A stretch of 64,000 nucleotides of DNA from Portunus trituberculatus. Lineage: Eukaryota; Arthropoda; Malacostraca; Decapoda; Portunidae. Under the pieces are notes generated by a model. It searched no databases. It was not told where the DNA came from and worked only from the letters and a program-made list of their open reading frames with translations. A program made the translations under genes and the position numbers. Shown one piece after another: positions 9,687 through 20,790 of this stretch (position 1 is the first letter of the stretch; every line of letters starts with the position of its first letter). Location: positions 718,783 through 782,782 of the forward strand of contig NC_059256.1 of the NCBI RefSeq assembly GCF_017591435.1. Direction: 5' to 3'.

Positions 9687-11397
9687 AACCCTCACCTTTG
9701 AGTGAATCATTCCTTTTTAAAAGGGGGACCAGATACCATATCTAATCCAGGAAGAAGACAGAATGAGCTACATTCTGTGAAGTTTTCATGCCAATCAAAG
9801 CACTACAATAAGCAAGACACCAATAAGATGAGAAAAATTTTCAGGAGCCGTTTTCTCGAAAACGTGCAATTTTCACTTGAAAAATTTCAAAAATCAACAA
9901 AAATCTCAGAGTCCATTGTGATATATCAATGAAAAGTACAACTAAAGAGCTATTTTTGTGTGGAGGAAATTTGGAAAAGATGAAAAAACATGCTAAAAAA
10001 GTATAGAAAATCGAAGGTGAATTTTTTTTTTTTTTTTCTCGAAAACTAAAGAAAACTTTACAATTTCATCCACACAAAATAAAGATATATAAACAAGGTT
10101 TCTATACAATTTTTTGAACTCGATTGACAAAAATAAAAGCTCCAAAATAAAAACAAAAAAATGAAGTTGTTTCAGTATCCTCTTCAGTTTCACCCAAATT
10201 TCGTGAAATTTGTAGAATCACGTTGATGAACAGCAACAAGCAACATACTTAAATTTTAAATACCATATTCCCAGGAGGTACCCCTTACCTGAATGTTGTA
10301 TTCCGTCATTTTGGTAACATTGTGGTTCAATGCCAATTGTGCTTGGACAGTCTGCCTCAATAAATATTTCGTTAAGTCATTACTTCCTCAATGAGAATTT
10401 AATGTTAAAATCTTCCATTGTAGGATTTATAATGACTGACAGTGAAAAAGGGTAATTCTGACAAGACCTGCAGGGGTGTCAGGTCTGAGTCAAAACTCCT
10501 CAATGCTACCAAATTTTCAGTCTTGAAAGTTCTAACACAAAACTTACGAACTTGCCATTCCTTCAAATCACGTGATAGAGCAAATTTTAAGGTGTTTTTT
10601 AAAAGCTCTACTCCAGAGCATTACAAAAAGTATTTGAGCAAAAAAATCTGAGTTGTTTTTGTGGTTGTTTTTTAATGCTCTATCCTGACATGACTGAAGG
10701 GTGTAATTGGCAGTTTTGACAACATTTGACTACAGATAGTGTTGTTTGATATATGACTTTGACCGAACACTCAGTCTTGAATTGAAACTGGGATTATGGT
10801 GGGAGTGACGAAAGCTATTTGTGATAGTGAGTAGTCACCAGCAGGGGACCTGAATGGTACGAAAACGCCCTGTTGATAGAGAAGGACCTCCACATGGTTC
10901 CCACCGGGCAACAGTGTTTAATATGATGACATTGCTCGCAGATTAAACTCTGGCTAGTAACACCTCTCTCTTCGGGTACAGCAAGGAGGCCCACTTTTGT
11001 AAGTGGAGCCTAGATATTCCTGGCACATATTTGCCATCCCATTGGGTTTGGTCTCTTTTGTATTTTTGTATTCTATGATTAACGAGTTTCTATCTCTACA
11101 GATAGTGCAACATAGAGTGCAAATTAGAAAAAGGGTTACAGGTTTTGTGCTTGAGTGAATAACTTTCACAGACAAATAGTGCAGTGCATAAAGTGACAAA
11201 GGGTTCTGACTGTCAGTTCTAGCAGACAGTGATTACATTGGAAAGTGGAAGATGAGGACCTCTTTGCCAGTGCAAATCAGAAAAAGGGTTACTAGTTTTT
11301 GTGCTTGAGTGAATAACTTTCACAGACAAATAGTGCAGTGCATAAAGTGACAAAAGAGTTCTGACTGTCAGTTCTTGCACAGTATTTTACATTAAAA

Positions 11398-11801
11398 ATG
11401 TCTGCCGAGGACCTCTTTGCCAGTGATGATTCCGACAGGGATCCTGACTTTGACATAAACACCTTTCTAAAAAAATGAAAGGCAGCCTCAGTGATGAGGA
11501 AGAGGAAGCTATCGTTGCTCCAGGAGACCCACAACCAGGCTGCTCTCACTGGGTTGAAAAATCTGCCAACCATGATGACAAACAGGATGAGGATGAGGAT
11601 GAGGATGAGGATGAGGATGAAGATGAGAATGAAGATAAGGATGAGGATGAGAATGAGAATGAGGATGAGGATGAAGAGGAGAAGGAGGAGGAAATTGATT
11701 ATGAGAAAAAAAAAAAGGAAAAATGCATCTCCGTCCTCAGTTATGCTGCTTCCTCATCCTCTGGGAATAGAAAGAAAGTTCTTGACGAAAAAATGAAATA
11801 G
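11398..11801 (+). CDS. Unit 3 acidic N-terminus, reads through into the next block
   Basis: ATG at 11398. One shift occurs at the seven-A run before the second Met, so the long frame starts at 11475. It then stays open through the acidic tract and the poly-A run into CISVLSYAASSSSGNRKK, a join that is broken in units 1 and 2. It ends at KMK where unit 1 has one A more and continues. Confidence 0.6.
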
Positions 11802-11827
11802 CCAGAACTACAAAGACTCTAACGGAG

Positions 11828-12288
11828 GTGGCATCTGTCTTTAAGATCAAAATAGATGCAGCTGAGAGGAAACTTAAGTCTCTGAAAAAGGATATGTCAA
11901 GAGAATTGACAGTAAACCAGGCATTCTGGAAAATAACACCGAAATCACTACCTGTAATAGGTAAAAAGGTTTTACAAGGTGGAGAGAAACTGAGGGTACT
12001 GAAGGAAAAAAACTACTATCCTGCCCCATGCCATACTGCATAGGGTTGGTGAAAAATCTCTCACGCCACCTTTCCTTGGTACATAGGATCCCAAAGGGAA
12101 CAAAAAGTATACTGCCCAAAGTGAAGGCTATTTCACAAAAGGAAGCACCACAAAGCAAAAAGTCCCATACCAAACGCTTGACTAAATGTTGCATCTGCGA
12201 CAAGAAGCTAAGCAGGATTGACGTCCATCTAGTTCACACCCACCGTTTAAAGAGGGGAAGTGCTTCTTTCAAGGAAATGTTCCAGTTG
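11828..12288 (+). CDS. Unit 3 coiled-coil and zinc-finger section, exon 1 end
   Basis: The helix-rich block (IDAAERKLKSLKKDMSREL) is in frame until a T is missing at about 11971. From 12028 the frame is open through the end of finger 1 (NLSRHLSLVHR) and all of finger 2 to the donor at 12289. This is the longest uninterrupted zinc-finger frame of the three units. Confidence 0.55.
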
Positions 12289-12381
12289 GTAAGTGTCTTA
12301 CCTCTTACATTTGATTTGAGGTTGATATGTACCAATGAATAATGATTGCTTACCCTCATTCTTACGATGGTTTCTTTACAG
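12289..12381 (+). other. 93-bp intron, unit 3
   Basis: Same donor and acceptor as in units 1 and 2, with the same length. Confidence 0.75.
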
Positions 12382-12736
12382 AACTGTCAAGAAAAAGGGG
12401 GTGATCATGAAGACGATCAAGAAAACGAACCACTAGGGACAACGAAGGAATTCGTTGGGCTTTTTAACAACACTTGCTCAATACATCAGTATTGAGCCCA
12501 TCATCAATAAATGTATCTGGCAGACTTGTTGGAGACCTAATTAAGCATTCCTATGCCAACACAGAGGACACTCTTAATGGAAGAAATCTACAAACGTTCT
12601 CTTCTCTGGGAGACGCTGATAGCTTTATTCAGAGAAGAGGCGGTACCCTCTCTGGCAGTTACTGCTGCAAAATAATTCATGCTTGCCTGAGTTATAGAAT
12701 TCCTAAAAGGGAGAAAGACCCCTCCTCCATGGAGGA
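12382..12736 (+). CDS. Unit 3 exon 2 start and linker (frameshifted)
   Basis: Same blocks as unit 2. It differs by extra A and C bases around 12706-12722, giving YRIPKREKDPSSMED where the other units read YRIPKGERPSSMED. Confidence 0.4.
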
Positions 12737-13501
12737 TTGATCATGCAGAAAGTAAGGAAGTTGAGGAGTGCTAAAACGCCTTCTGGTAAGATATCAGAAG
12801 ATAGAAAAGAGAGGGTCCATTCCCGTGAGAGAAAAGAAATAGATATGCTCTCTCCTACAGATATAAAGAAAATTCTGACATCTCCAGCTGTAAATGTGAT
12901 TCTTAAGAAGGCCGCTCAAAGTCTAGAGCATGAGGATATGCGCCCAATTACAAGTAGGAGCTTCCTTGAATTGAGAAATGCTCTTATATCAAGCTTCCTG
13001 GTGAGATCTCTGCAGAGGGCGCAAGAATTCACTGAGTACACGATAGAGGAATGGGATAATAGATCCCTAAATAAAGATGGAACCATGCTAAGGATCAAGA
13101 CGCACAAAACCATGAGCTATGGTAGTGCAGAAGTAGTGTTAAGTGAAACTGAGGAAAAGGCAATGGAGGCTTACATTAAATTTGCAAGGCCCCTGGTAAT
13201 GAAGTGCACACTGCCAACGTGCCCCGTATTTTTTAGTTCCTATCTGTCAAGTAATACTGCAAACTGTTGTTCAAAACTCCATATCTCTAACATTACCGCC
13301 ATCTTAAGAAAAATGGCGCTAAAAGCAGGTGTAACTTTACGTGTTGTTAACACCAGAATGATGAGGAGGTCAACGATATCTTCAGCATGGAGTAGAAACA
13401 AGGACCCTTCATTTCGTCAGGAACTGTCACACCTGGCAGGACATAGCTATGAGACAGCCAGGCGTTACTACGCTGTTTATGACACCTCTGAACAAGTGTA
13501 G
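12737..13501 (+). CDS. Tyrosine recombinase core with basic lead, unit 3
   Basis: 254 codons, identical in protein sequence to the unit 2 frame, with all candidate catalytic residues (Arg94, Lys124, Arg210, His236, Tyr245). Perfect conservation of this stretch across units, while flanking runs vary, indicates very recent duplication or a collapsed or expanded assembly. Confidence 0.8.
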   Translation: MIMQKVRKLRSAKTPSGKISEDRKERVHSRERKEIDMLSPTDIKKILTSPAVNVILKKAAQSLEHEDMRPITSRSFLELRNALISSFLVRSLQRAQEFTEYTIEEWDNRSLNKDGTMLRIKTHKTMSYGSAEVVLSETEEKAMEAYIKFARPLVMKCTLPTCPVFFSSYLSSNTANCCSKLHISNITAILRKMALKAGVTLRVVNTRMMRRSTISSAWSRNKDPSFRQELSHLAGHSYETARRYYAVYDTSEQV

Positions 13502-13757
13502 CAAAGCCAAATTCTGTGGCCGCATGAGACTTCACTTCATAGCTAAACTTACTGCCCTTGAGAACAACTTTGGGTATGAATACTCAAACATCATCACTCA
13601 TCTCCTTGGAAGTGAAGCATCTATACAGGAAACTATGAGGTGGTTGGATAAAGAAAGAGTTCAGCATGCAACACCAAAAGTGAAAAGGAGAAAAACAGAA
13701 GAAAAGGACGACTCATATCAACCTGGGGAGTTCTCAGATAAAATCTGGCGACAATGA
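13449..13757 (+). CDS. C-terminal segment, unit 3 (altered tail)
   Basis: As in units 1 and 2, but one extra A in the run at about 13691 changes the last residues and ends the frame early after SDKIWRQ. Confidence 0.4.
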   Translation: MRQPGVTTLFMTPLNKCSKAKFCGRMRLHFIAKLTALENNFGYEYSNIITHLLGSEASIQETMRWLDKERVQHATPKVKRRKTEEKDDSYQPGEFSDKIWRQ

Positions 13758-14166
13758 GGAAGGTGGTGCCTTCTGAAACCCTCACCTTTGAGTGAATCAT
13801 TCCTTTTTTAAAAGGGGGACCAGATACCATATCTAATCCAGGAAGAAGACAGAATGAGCTACATTCTGTGAAGTTTTCATGCCAATCAAAGCACTACAAT
13901 AAGCAAGACACCAATAAGATGAGAAAAATTTTCAGGAGCCGTTTTCTCGAAAACGTGCAATTTTCACTTGAAAAATTTCAAAAATCAACAAAAATCTCAG
14001 AGTCCATTGTGATATATCAATGAAAAGTACAACTAAAGAGCTATTTTTGTGTGGAGGAAATTTGGAAAAGATGAAAAAACATGCTAAAAAAGTATAGAAA
14101 ATCGAAGGTGAATTTTTTTTTTTTTTTTCTCGAAAACTAAAGAAAACTTTACAATTTCATCCACAC

Positions 14167-14549
14167 AAAATAAAGATATATAAACAAGGTTTCTATACAA
14201 TTTTTTTGAACTCGATTGACAAAAAATAAAAGCTCCAAAATAAAAACAAAAAAATGAAGTTGTTTCAGTATCCTCTTCAGTTTCACCCAAATTTCGTGAA
14301 ATTTGTAGAATCACGTTGATGAACAGCAACAAGCAACATACTTAAATTTTAAATACCATATTCCCAGGAGGTACCCTTACCTGAATGTTGTATTCCGTCA
14401 TTTTGGTAACATTGTGGTTCAATGCCAATTGTGCTTGGACAGTCTGCCTCAATAAATATTTCGTTAAGTCATTACTTCCTCAATGAGAATTTAATGTTAA
14501 AATCTTCCATTGTAGGATTTATAATGACTGACAGTGAAAAAGGGTAATT
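14167..14549 (+). mobile_element. Partial fourth unit (383 bp) closing the array
   Basis: Repeats the first 383 bp of the unit and then stops inside GTGAAAAAGGGTAATT, where LINE copy B begins. The array therefore has four copies of this 383-bp segment and three copies of the rest, as though the segment were a terminal direct repeat. Confidence 0.75.
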
Positions 14550-17290
14550 TTGATTATATACATGGAGGAGAAATGAGCAGAAAAGTGTGATAGACTATGC
14601 TTTATGTAATGACAAAATGTGTAAGTCTTTTGAAAATATGAATGTAGACCAGAATCAAGATCATATCAGATCGTAACCTTGTTGAAGTGAAACTGAAAAT
14701 AAAGAAGAGAACAAACCCACATTTCAAGAAAATAAAAGAGAGAATTCACAATATTACGGTACAGATACAAACAAACTAGAAATATATACACAGAAAGTGG
14801 AAGAAAACCTAACACAAGGGAAAACAAATGATATACAAAGCATCAACTATGTTATTGTGCAGAGTGCAAACAATACACTTAAGAAGACTTACAGCAGGAG
14901 AACGAATAAAAAGGACAACACAAATAATGAAATAAGAAATGTAATAAAGAACAGAAGAGAAGGAATGCAGCCATAGAAGAAGCCAGAAATGAATTTGAAT
15001 GTTCATACGAAATACAGAAGAAAAAAGTACAAGCATTAGTAAAGACAAAAGTATATAGATATGAAAAGAAACTGACTCAAGAAATACGAGACAGTGCAGA
15101 CAGAATTAAGATGTGGACATACATAAACAATCTAAAAGGAAAGGGGAGGAAATGACGATATACGGATTTTTTATGGAAATGATGGCAGTAGAAGCAATAA
15201 AGGAAATAGAGAACAAGTAAAAGGAAGTGCATAAAAAGTACGACAACGGAGTTACAGAGGCTTGGAATGCTGAAGCCAGTAGACACTATAGAGACAGCAA
15301 CCATACAAAAGCCCATTTGATGGAAGGAGATGCAGATTACCGAGTACCAGATGAGATCAGGGAACACATGGATATGGCAAGAGTTATAATCAAAGAAATA
15401 CAACCAATGGCAAAGGCAACAATAAGTACACAGGAAGCAATTAAGGTAATCAAAAACTTGAAAAATAGAAATAAGCTAACTGACCAGACTAATGTAAGCC
15501 ATAATTCCTCAAGGCATTATTAGAAAAGAAGGAAAGTATTAACATCATCACCAGAGTCCTTCATAACATGCTAAGCACTGGAGACATCCCTGAAGACTAG
15601 AGACAGTCAAACACCAAAATGATACCAAAAATAACAAGCCAACAGGAAAAGATTGAAGAACAATTACACCTATAAAATATTTATGGCAATATTAAGAGTC
15701 AGTATTGAAGACCACCAGAAGAAAAATGAGGAGATAAGGCAGACACAAGCAGGATTTACTAAAGGAGTCAGAATAAAAGATAACTTATTTATTCTACAAT
15801 ATTGTATAGAAGACACTTACAAACAGAAGAAAATGTAACCTCAGTACACTATTCTAAAGCATTTGACTCAATAAGAAGAGAAAAATAATGGAAGTGCTAA
15901 TGAAATATAAAATACACTCAGCAATAACTAACATTTACAAAATGACATAACAACAATCAATATATCAGAAGAAACAAGTTGTGAAATGTCAATAACAAAT
16001 GATATAAGGCAAGGGTGTACTGGATCTACTACTTTATTCAAACTCATAACATACATCATACTAAAGAAGAAGGAAGAAGAAGGAAAAGGATTTAAGAGTA
16101 AGGGCTTCCATATTAGTCAACTGTTCTTTGCAGATGACGGACTACAGCTGTGTCAAAGTGTCAAAGAGGCAGAGGACAATATAAAAACATTGACAACAAT
16201 CAACAGGGAGTGTGGAATGGAAATAAATAAAAGCAAAAGGACATAATGATATTTAACTGTGACAACCAGCCAAGGACAATAGAAGGTATAGAAGTAAAAG
16301 AAGAAATACAATATTTTGGAATTACGTTAACAAATAAAAAAAAAAAATGTTTTATGAAACAAAAAAAAAAAAAAAAAAAAGAAACTATAAAATAGGCTGA
16401 GCAATTGGCAAATATGAGTTAGCCCATAATATTAAAAAGTTATAATAAAGTAACCATCAGTAGAACTTATTGGAAGAACATATGCCCACCATCAATCCTA
16501 CATGGAACAGATGTTATAAGTTTTACAGAAAAGGAAATAGCTAAACTGCAGACAATTGAAAATAGTGTATACAGACAGACTCTAGGACAGTGTTTCTTAA
16601 CCTTTTTCGACCTCACACCTCTTTTGGTCAGGCCTAAGCAGTCCAGCACCCTCCATCATTGACTAACACCGTACCGAACGTGTACACTGGTAATATACAC
16701 TGGGCTCAGCCGCGGTGGCGAGGGAGCGGGGGCGTCTTGCCGTCTGGTGTACACGTACCGAACGTGTACACTGGTAATATACAATGCTTGTAATACTGAT
16801 TAGATATTAAATAGTGGAATGCTCGTACAAATCAAGTATCTTATATCACTATGCTACAACATATATGAATATGAATCAAGAAATATGCAGTTGAAAGAAG
16901 AATGCAGGAGAAGTACAGCTGGACAAAGAGTTTAAATAGATACGTAGAATGTTTAAAGATTAGAAAAGCAGACCTGGAAACAATGACTAGGGAAGAGCTA
17001 AGAAGAAATATAAAAAGCTGGTACACAGACCAATGGAATAAATCATCAAATAAAAGAGTCTGGAAATTTATCAAACATTCAAGAAAAATATCGACTGTGA
17101 AGAACAAATATATGACAACACATCAGCCTCCATAACCCTTTATAGAGCAAGGACTAAACTTAGGATTGGGTGACAGAGAAATATTCACTAATGGACTACA
17201 CGAAATGTATAATGTGTGAAGTAGAAAATATGGAACATTTTATTTTATACTGTCCGGGATATCAAAGTGTGCCAAACATCCACAGCGCTG
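14550..17290 (+). pseudogene. LINE copy B: endonuclease end, RT and C-terminal cysteine motif (decayed)
   Basis: Starts mid-endonuclease: frames around 14560-14720 read IDYALCNDKM and then a decayed SDxNLVEVKL block typical of the end of an APE domain. The RT follows: QAGFTKG and IKDNLFILQY at about 15745-15815, then SKAFDS at about 15850. The RQGC block and FADDGLQLCQ lie at 15986-16246. The C-terminus ends CIMCEVENMEHFILYC (17195-17255), a CX2C-x6-H-x5-C motif usual in LINE C-termini. Many frameshifts and stops make it inactive. The 5' half is missing at the junction with the recombinase array. Clade not determined. Confidence 0.8.
16591..16793. repeat. Inserted segment in LINE copy B with hAT-like start
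   Basis: LINE homology between copies A and B is interrupted at the same point by different sequences: 203 bp here and about 75 bp in copy A. Here the segment begins CAGTGTTTCTTAACCTTTTT, reminiscent of hAT-type terminal repeats, and contains a 31-bp motif (GTACCGAACGTGTACACTGG...) twice, at 16671 and 16756. Confidence 0.5.
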
Positions 17291-17297
17291 CATATAT

Positions 17298-17428
<131 letters not shown>

Positions 17429-17439
17429 AACGAACAAGG

Positions 17440-17960
17440 CTTGGTAACAGTGGTAGAGTGACATCTCTAAAGTTTTGAAATCTGTGGCATCAAAAGGACG
17501 ATCACTGATATGTGAGTGTGCTCTGAAAGCAGTAAAGAGGAATTAACTAATTGTCTATTACTTCTAACGGAAAAACCTTTGTGCTCCGCTATCCTGTGTG
17601 TAAGGTTTCTGTGAGTCTCGCCAATGTATCGTCCTTTACAGTAACAACAATTGCACTCATAAGCGACATTAGAGGCGAGATTTGCAGGAACACTATCTTT
17701 GAATTTGAAAAAAGACCCAATGGTATAAGAATCGTGAAAGTAAAAAAGTAGTAATAAAAAAAATAGCGTCAGGATAATATATCTTTAAAGAATTACTGAG
17801 AGTTTTCCTGACGGAGTAACTCAAGTGACCATAAAAGCGTAGCGAAATGTATTTTTTGTTTTCACCGGAATCTGAGAAGGGAGGGAGGCATTGGTAAATT
17901 TGTTTTCAAGAAATTTTGAGACAGTTGTGTTAATATTACGAGAAAACCATTAAGAAAAAA
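17440..17960 (-). pseudogene. Penelope-like element: linker and GIY-YIG endonuclease part
   Basis: Read on the minus strand, the frame at about 17520-17700 gives VAYECNCCYCKGRYIGETHR then LTHRIAEHKG, the GIY-YIG nuclease signature of canonical Penelope-like elements with its Cys cluster. Upstream (17760-17960) lies the RT-to-endonuclease linker. A frameshift follows the LLLSEHTH block. In sense order this piece follows the RT fragment at 23187-25250, from which a 2.8-kb insertion and a tandem duplication now separate it. Non-functional. Confidence 0.75.
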
Positions 17961-18411
17961 ACCTCGATAACTCCGATCCCGTTAACTTGGATTTTGCGAT
18001 AACTCGGACCCTGACCGTGGCAGGGACTGAGGTCCGAGCTGATCTGCCCACCCGTTTTTATTTATTTATTTTTTTTTATTTTTAACTTCTTTCGTTTTAT
18101 AATGACATTATCAAACATCTAATACCAACAAAAACAACTTTTTTGTTATAGTTTGAAATAAATCCAAACAAAAGACGATCTGAGGTTAAACCGATTCTGT
18201 GAAAAATTTTGAAGTGTCAAACAAACACCGAGATATTCGCCCTAAAGATTTTCCATAATTTCATTCTTGTTTTGCTATTTGTATTCATCTGATTGACATG
18301 AAATTTTCACACAAGATTGTTTATTCAGTGGTGACTTCCAGGAGCATGATAGGATGATAATGCATCAGATCTCTGCTTCTCTAGAAAATATCACTCACTC
18401 GTACATCGCAA

Positions 18412-19509
18412 AAAAGTTTAGGGTAATAATTTCTCTAATTAGGCTGCAGAACACATTCATTGGTCACTTCCGCAGCTGGGTTTGTGGTTGAGTAGGGCTG
18501 TGAACCCCCACCGTGAAGGAAGGGACTCAAGGAGGAGGAAAGTGAAGGAGGGCCTATAGTCCTCCAAATCTAAACTTGGCTTTCTGGCTGGACTCCTTAG
18601 GGAATAGCAGACCTTCCAGATCTGCCAAGTCTACATGAACTGGCAAATTAGGAAGACTCCATATACATAAGTAAGAGGCATATAATATGCTTTAACGGAA
18701 ATCAGTGTAATCAAATGTTAAAAGAAATTGATTAAAGAAAAACAAACATTCCACGCTTACAATATGCACGTCACAATAACAAATACCGGCATCCTGTGTA
18801 ACAGTGTTGCTGTGAAAACGTTATAATCTTTTTGAACGTTCACCATAGTCATTAGTAAGACAAATGGTGCAACAACTGTGTTCCAAATTCAATACGAATG
18901 AACATCTAAAGAACTGGGTTATTCATAATGAATAACCTGGTTCTTTAGATGTTCATTCATAATCAATACGAATGAACATCTAAAGAACTGGGTTATTCAT
19001 TATGAATAACCTGGTTCTTTAGATGTTCATTCGTATTGAATTTGAACACAGTTGTTGCACCATTTGTCTTACTAAGGACTATGGTGAACGTTCAAAAGAT
19101 TATAACGTTTTCACAGCAACACTGTTACACAGGATGCCGGTATTTGTTATTGTGACGTATATCGTAAGCGTGGAATGTTTGTTTTCTTTAATCAATTTCT
19201 TTTAACATTTGATTACACTGGATTTCCGTTAAAGCATATTATATGCCTCTACTTATGTATATGGAGTCTTCCCACTTGCCAGTTCATGTAGACTTGGCAG
19301 ATCTGGAAGGCCTGCTATTCCCAAGGAGTCCAGCCAGAAAGCCAAGTTTAGATTTGAGGACTATAGGCCCTCCTTCACTTTCCTCCTCCCTTGAGTCCCT
19401 TCCTTCACGGTGGGGTTCACAGCACCTACTCAACCACAAACCCAGCTGCGGAAGTGACCAATGAATGTGTTCTGCAGCCTATTTAGAGAAATTATTACCC
19501 TAAACTTTT
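18412..19509. repeat. 1.1-kb palindrome with nested small palindromes at its centre
   Basis: The left arm (18412 to about 18893) reads as the inverse of the right arm (about 19037-19509), with minor run-length and base differences. The centre (18894-19036) contains two tandem copies of a 62-bp near-palindrome built on GAATGAACATCTAAAGAAC. DNA like this can form a cruciform. It fits a foldback-type element or a head-to-head duplication. Confidence 0.85.
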
Positions 19510-19664
19510 AATATATATTATAAGATAAAATATTTCTGACTCCATTCACGCGGCAACACTCACTACTGACAAGGGCACGTGTCACGGTGGTAGGTACCCA
19601 TCCACACACACACACAGTGCGAATTTAAGGATGGAAATTGAAAATGGGCATAAGGAAGGATTGT

Positions 19665-19670
<6 letters not shown>

Positions 19671-19737
<67 letters not shown>
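19671..19737. repeat. (GA)n microsatellite
   Basis: About 67 bp of GA; the same site in the duplicate copy has a shorter tract (22077-22113). Confidence 0.95.
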
Positions 19738-19739
<2 letters not shown>

Positions 19740-19907
19740 GAGCTGAGGAAGGAAGGAGAGCGATACACGAGATGTGGGTCAGGTCACACACTTGGCCATT
19801 CATATTCTGGATGAAACGTGGCAGCATTGGAAGGCCTGCTATTCCTCAGGTAACCCGCCAGAAAGCCTCGTTTAGATTTGGAAGACTCTAGCACCAGCCT
19901 GGAGCTG

Positions 19908-19910
<3 letters not shown>

Positions 19911-19950
<40 letters not shown>

Positions 19951-19958
19951 ATTTATTA

Positions 19959-20000
<42 letters not shown>

Positions 20001-20002
20001 TA

Positions 20003-20042
<40 letters not shown>
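19911..20042. repeat. (CT)n followed by (ATT)n
   Basis: CT tract 19911-19947, then about 90 bp of imperfect ATT repeats interrupted by ATC. The homologous site in copy 2 is at 22286-22422. Confidence 0.95.
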
Positions 20043-20046
<4 letters not shown>

Positions 20047-20430
20047 ATCATAATTATTATCAGCGTGCGCATGCGCAAACAGACACACACCACACACACA
20101 CACATGCAGTGAAGTGCAGAGTGAGGCGAGGGTCTCTCTCGGATGGGAAAACAACACGCGTGACGGAGGGGAGGTGAGGGTTCAAGGTCAAGCCGTCAGC
20201 CACAGCTGTCTGCAATTAAACGTTTGTTTCTAGTTGACTTCTTTTCTTGAAGTATCTGATTTTAATGTCCATCAAATTTATGCCTGTAAGGACGTAACTA
20301 TTTCTGAAAAAAATTGAGAGCTATATGACCACGACTCCTCTTGACGCCTGCCAGTTACTGAGTCTGAGTGGGAGAGAGACACACCAAAGGTAAAAATTTA
20401 TCGAGAAAAATATTCTTATTTTATTTATTT

Positions 20431-20461
<31 letters not shown>

Positions 20462-20790
20462 TTTTTTTTTTTGCGTAGACACAAGCATTAAATGATACAT
20501 AATTTTTTAGGGCGTGAGTCATGCTATGATGCAACCGCACAAGACATTTAAAAATGGCATCCTGATGAGAAGGGTATTTAATTATCTGAAAATAAACTAC
20601 ACCATCTGGTAATTTAGGATCTGAAAAGTTCGGAGACAGTAATCCCAAAATAAATCTTGTATCCTCCAATTGAACTGCCGCCCTTTTTTTTTTTTTTTTT
20701 TTTGAGGGAGGGCGGAGGAAGAGGTGAAATTCGTTTAAGTCGGACATTCCCGTTTGTTGGACCAGCCTTTTCCCTTTTTAGTCCGACTTG

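Larger units (their letters stand above)
5979..10075 (+). mobile_element. Tandem unit 2: tyrosine-recombinase element
   Basis: 4097 bp, same order and orientation as unit 1, joined to it without extra sequence. Differences from its neighbours are almost all lengths of A, T, C or G runs (for example the poly-T near 10023 and CCC versus CCCC in GGAGGTACCC). The 155-bp leader duplication, the 93-bp intron and all coding blocks are retained. Confidence 0.8.
10076..14166 (+). mobile_element. Tandem unit 3: tyrosine-recombinase element
   Basis: 4091 bp, third head-to-tail unit. It has the best-preserved junction between the acidic tract and the next segment. Differences from units 1 and 2 are again run-length changes such as AAAAGGG for AAAGG at about 12706. 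Confidence 0.8.
17961..20790. mobile_element. 2.8-kb repeat inserted in the Penelope-like element
   Basis: Both edges sit in the A/T run of the Penelope frame: rejoining the flanks gives a continuous FFLNGFLVIL-type reading. The left edge carries CCTCGATAACTCCGATCCCG and the right edge TTTTTAGTCCGACTTG, which resemble Tigger/pogo-type ends sharing an ACTCGGA core, though not convincing as a matched pair. The body holds a 1.1-kb palindrome, GA and CT tracts, ATT repeats and a segment (20140-20760) that recurs inverted at 25507-26130. No transposase frame is seen, so it is probably non-autonomous. Confidence 0.5.

Noticed and set aside
1885..14549. Array of retrocopied genes
   Set aside because: All units keep the same intron and have no poly-A at a consistent 3' end, so RNA-mediated copying is not supported.
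17961..20790. Definite Tigger/pogo element
   Set aside because: The edges share only an ACTCGGA-type core, are not a clear TIR pair, and no transposase is present; kept as an unclassified repeat.
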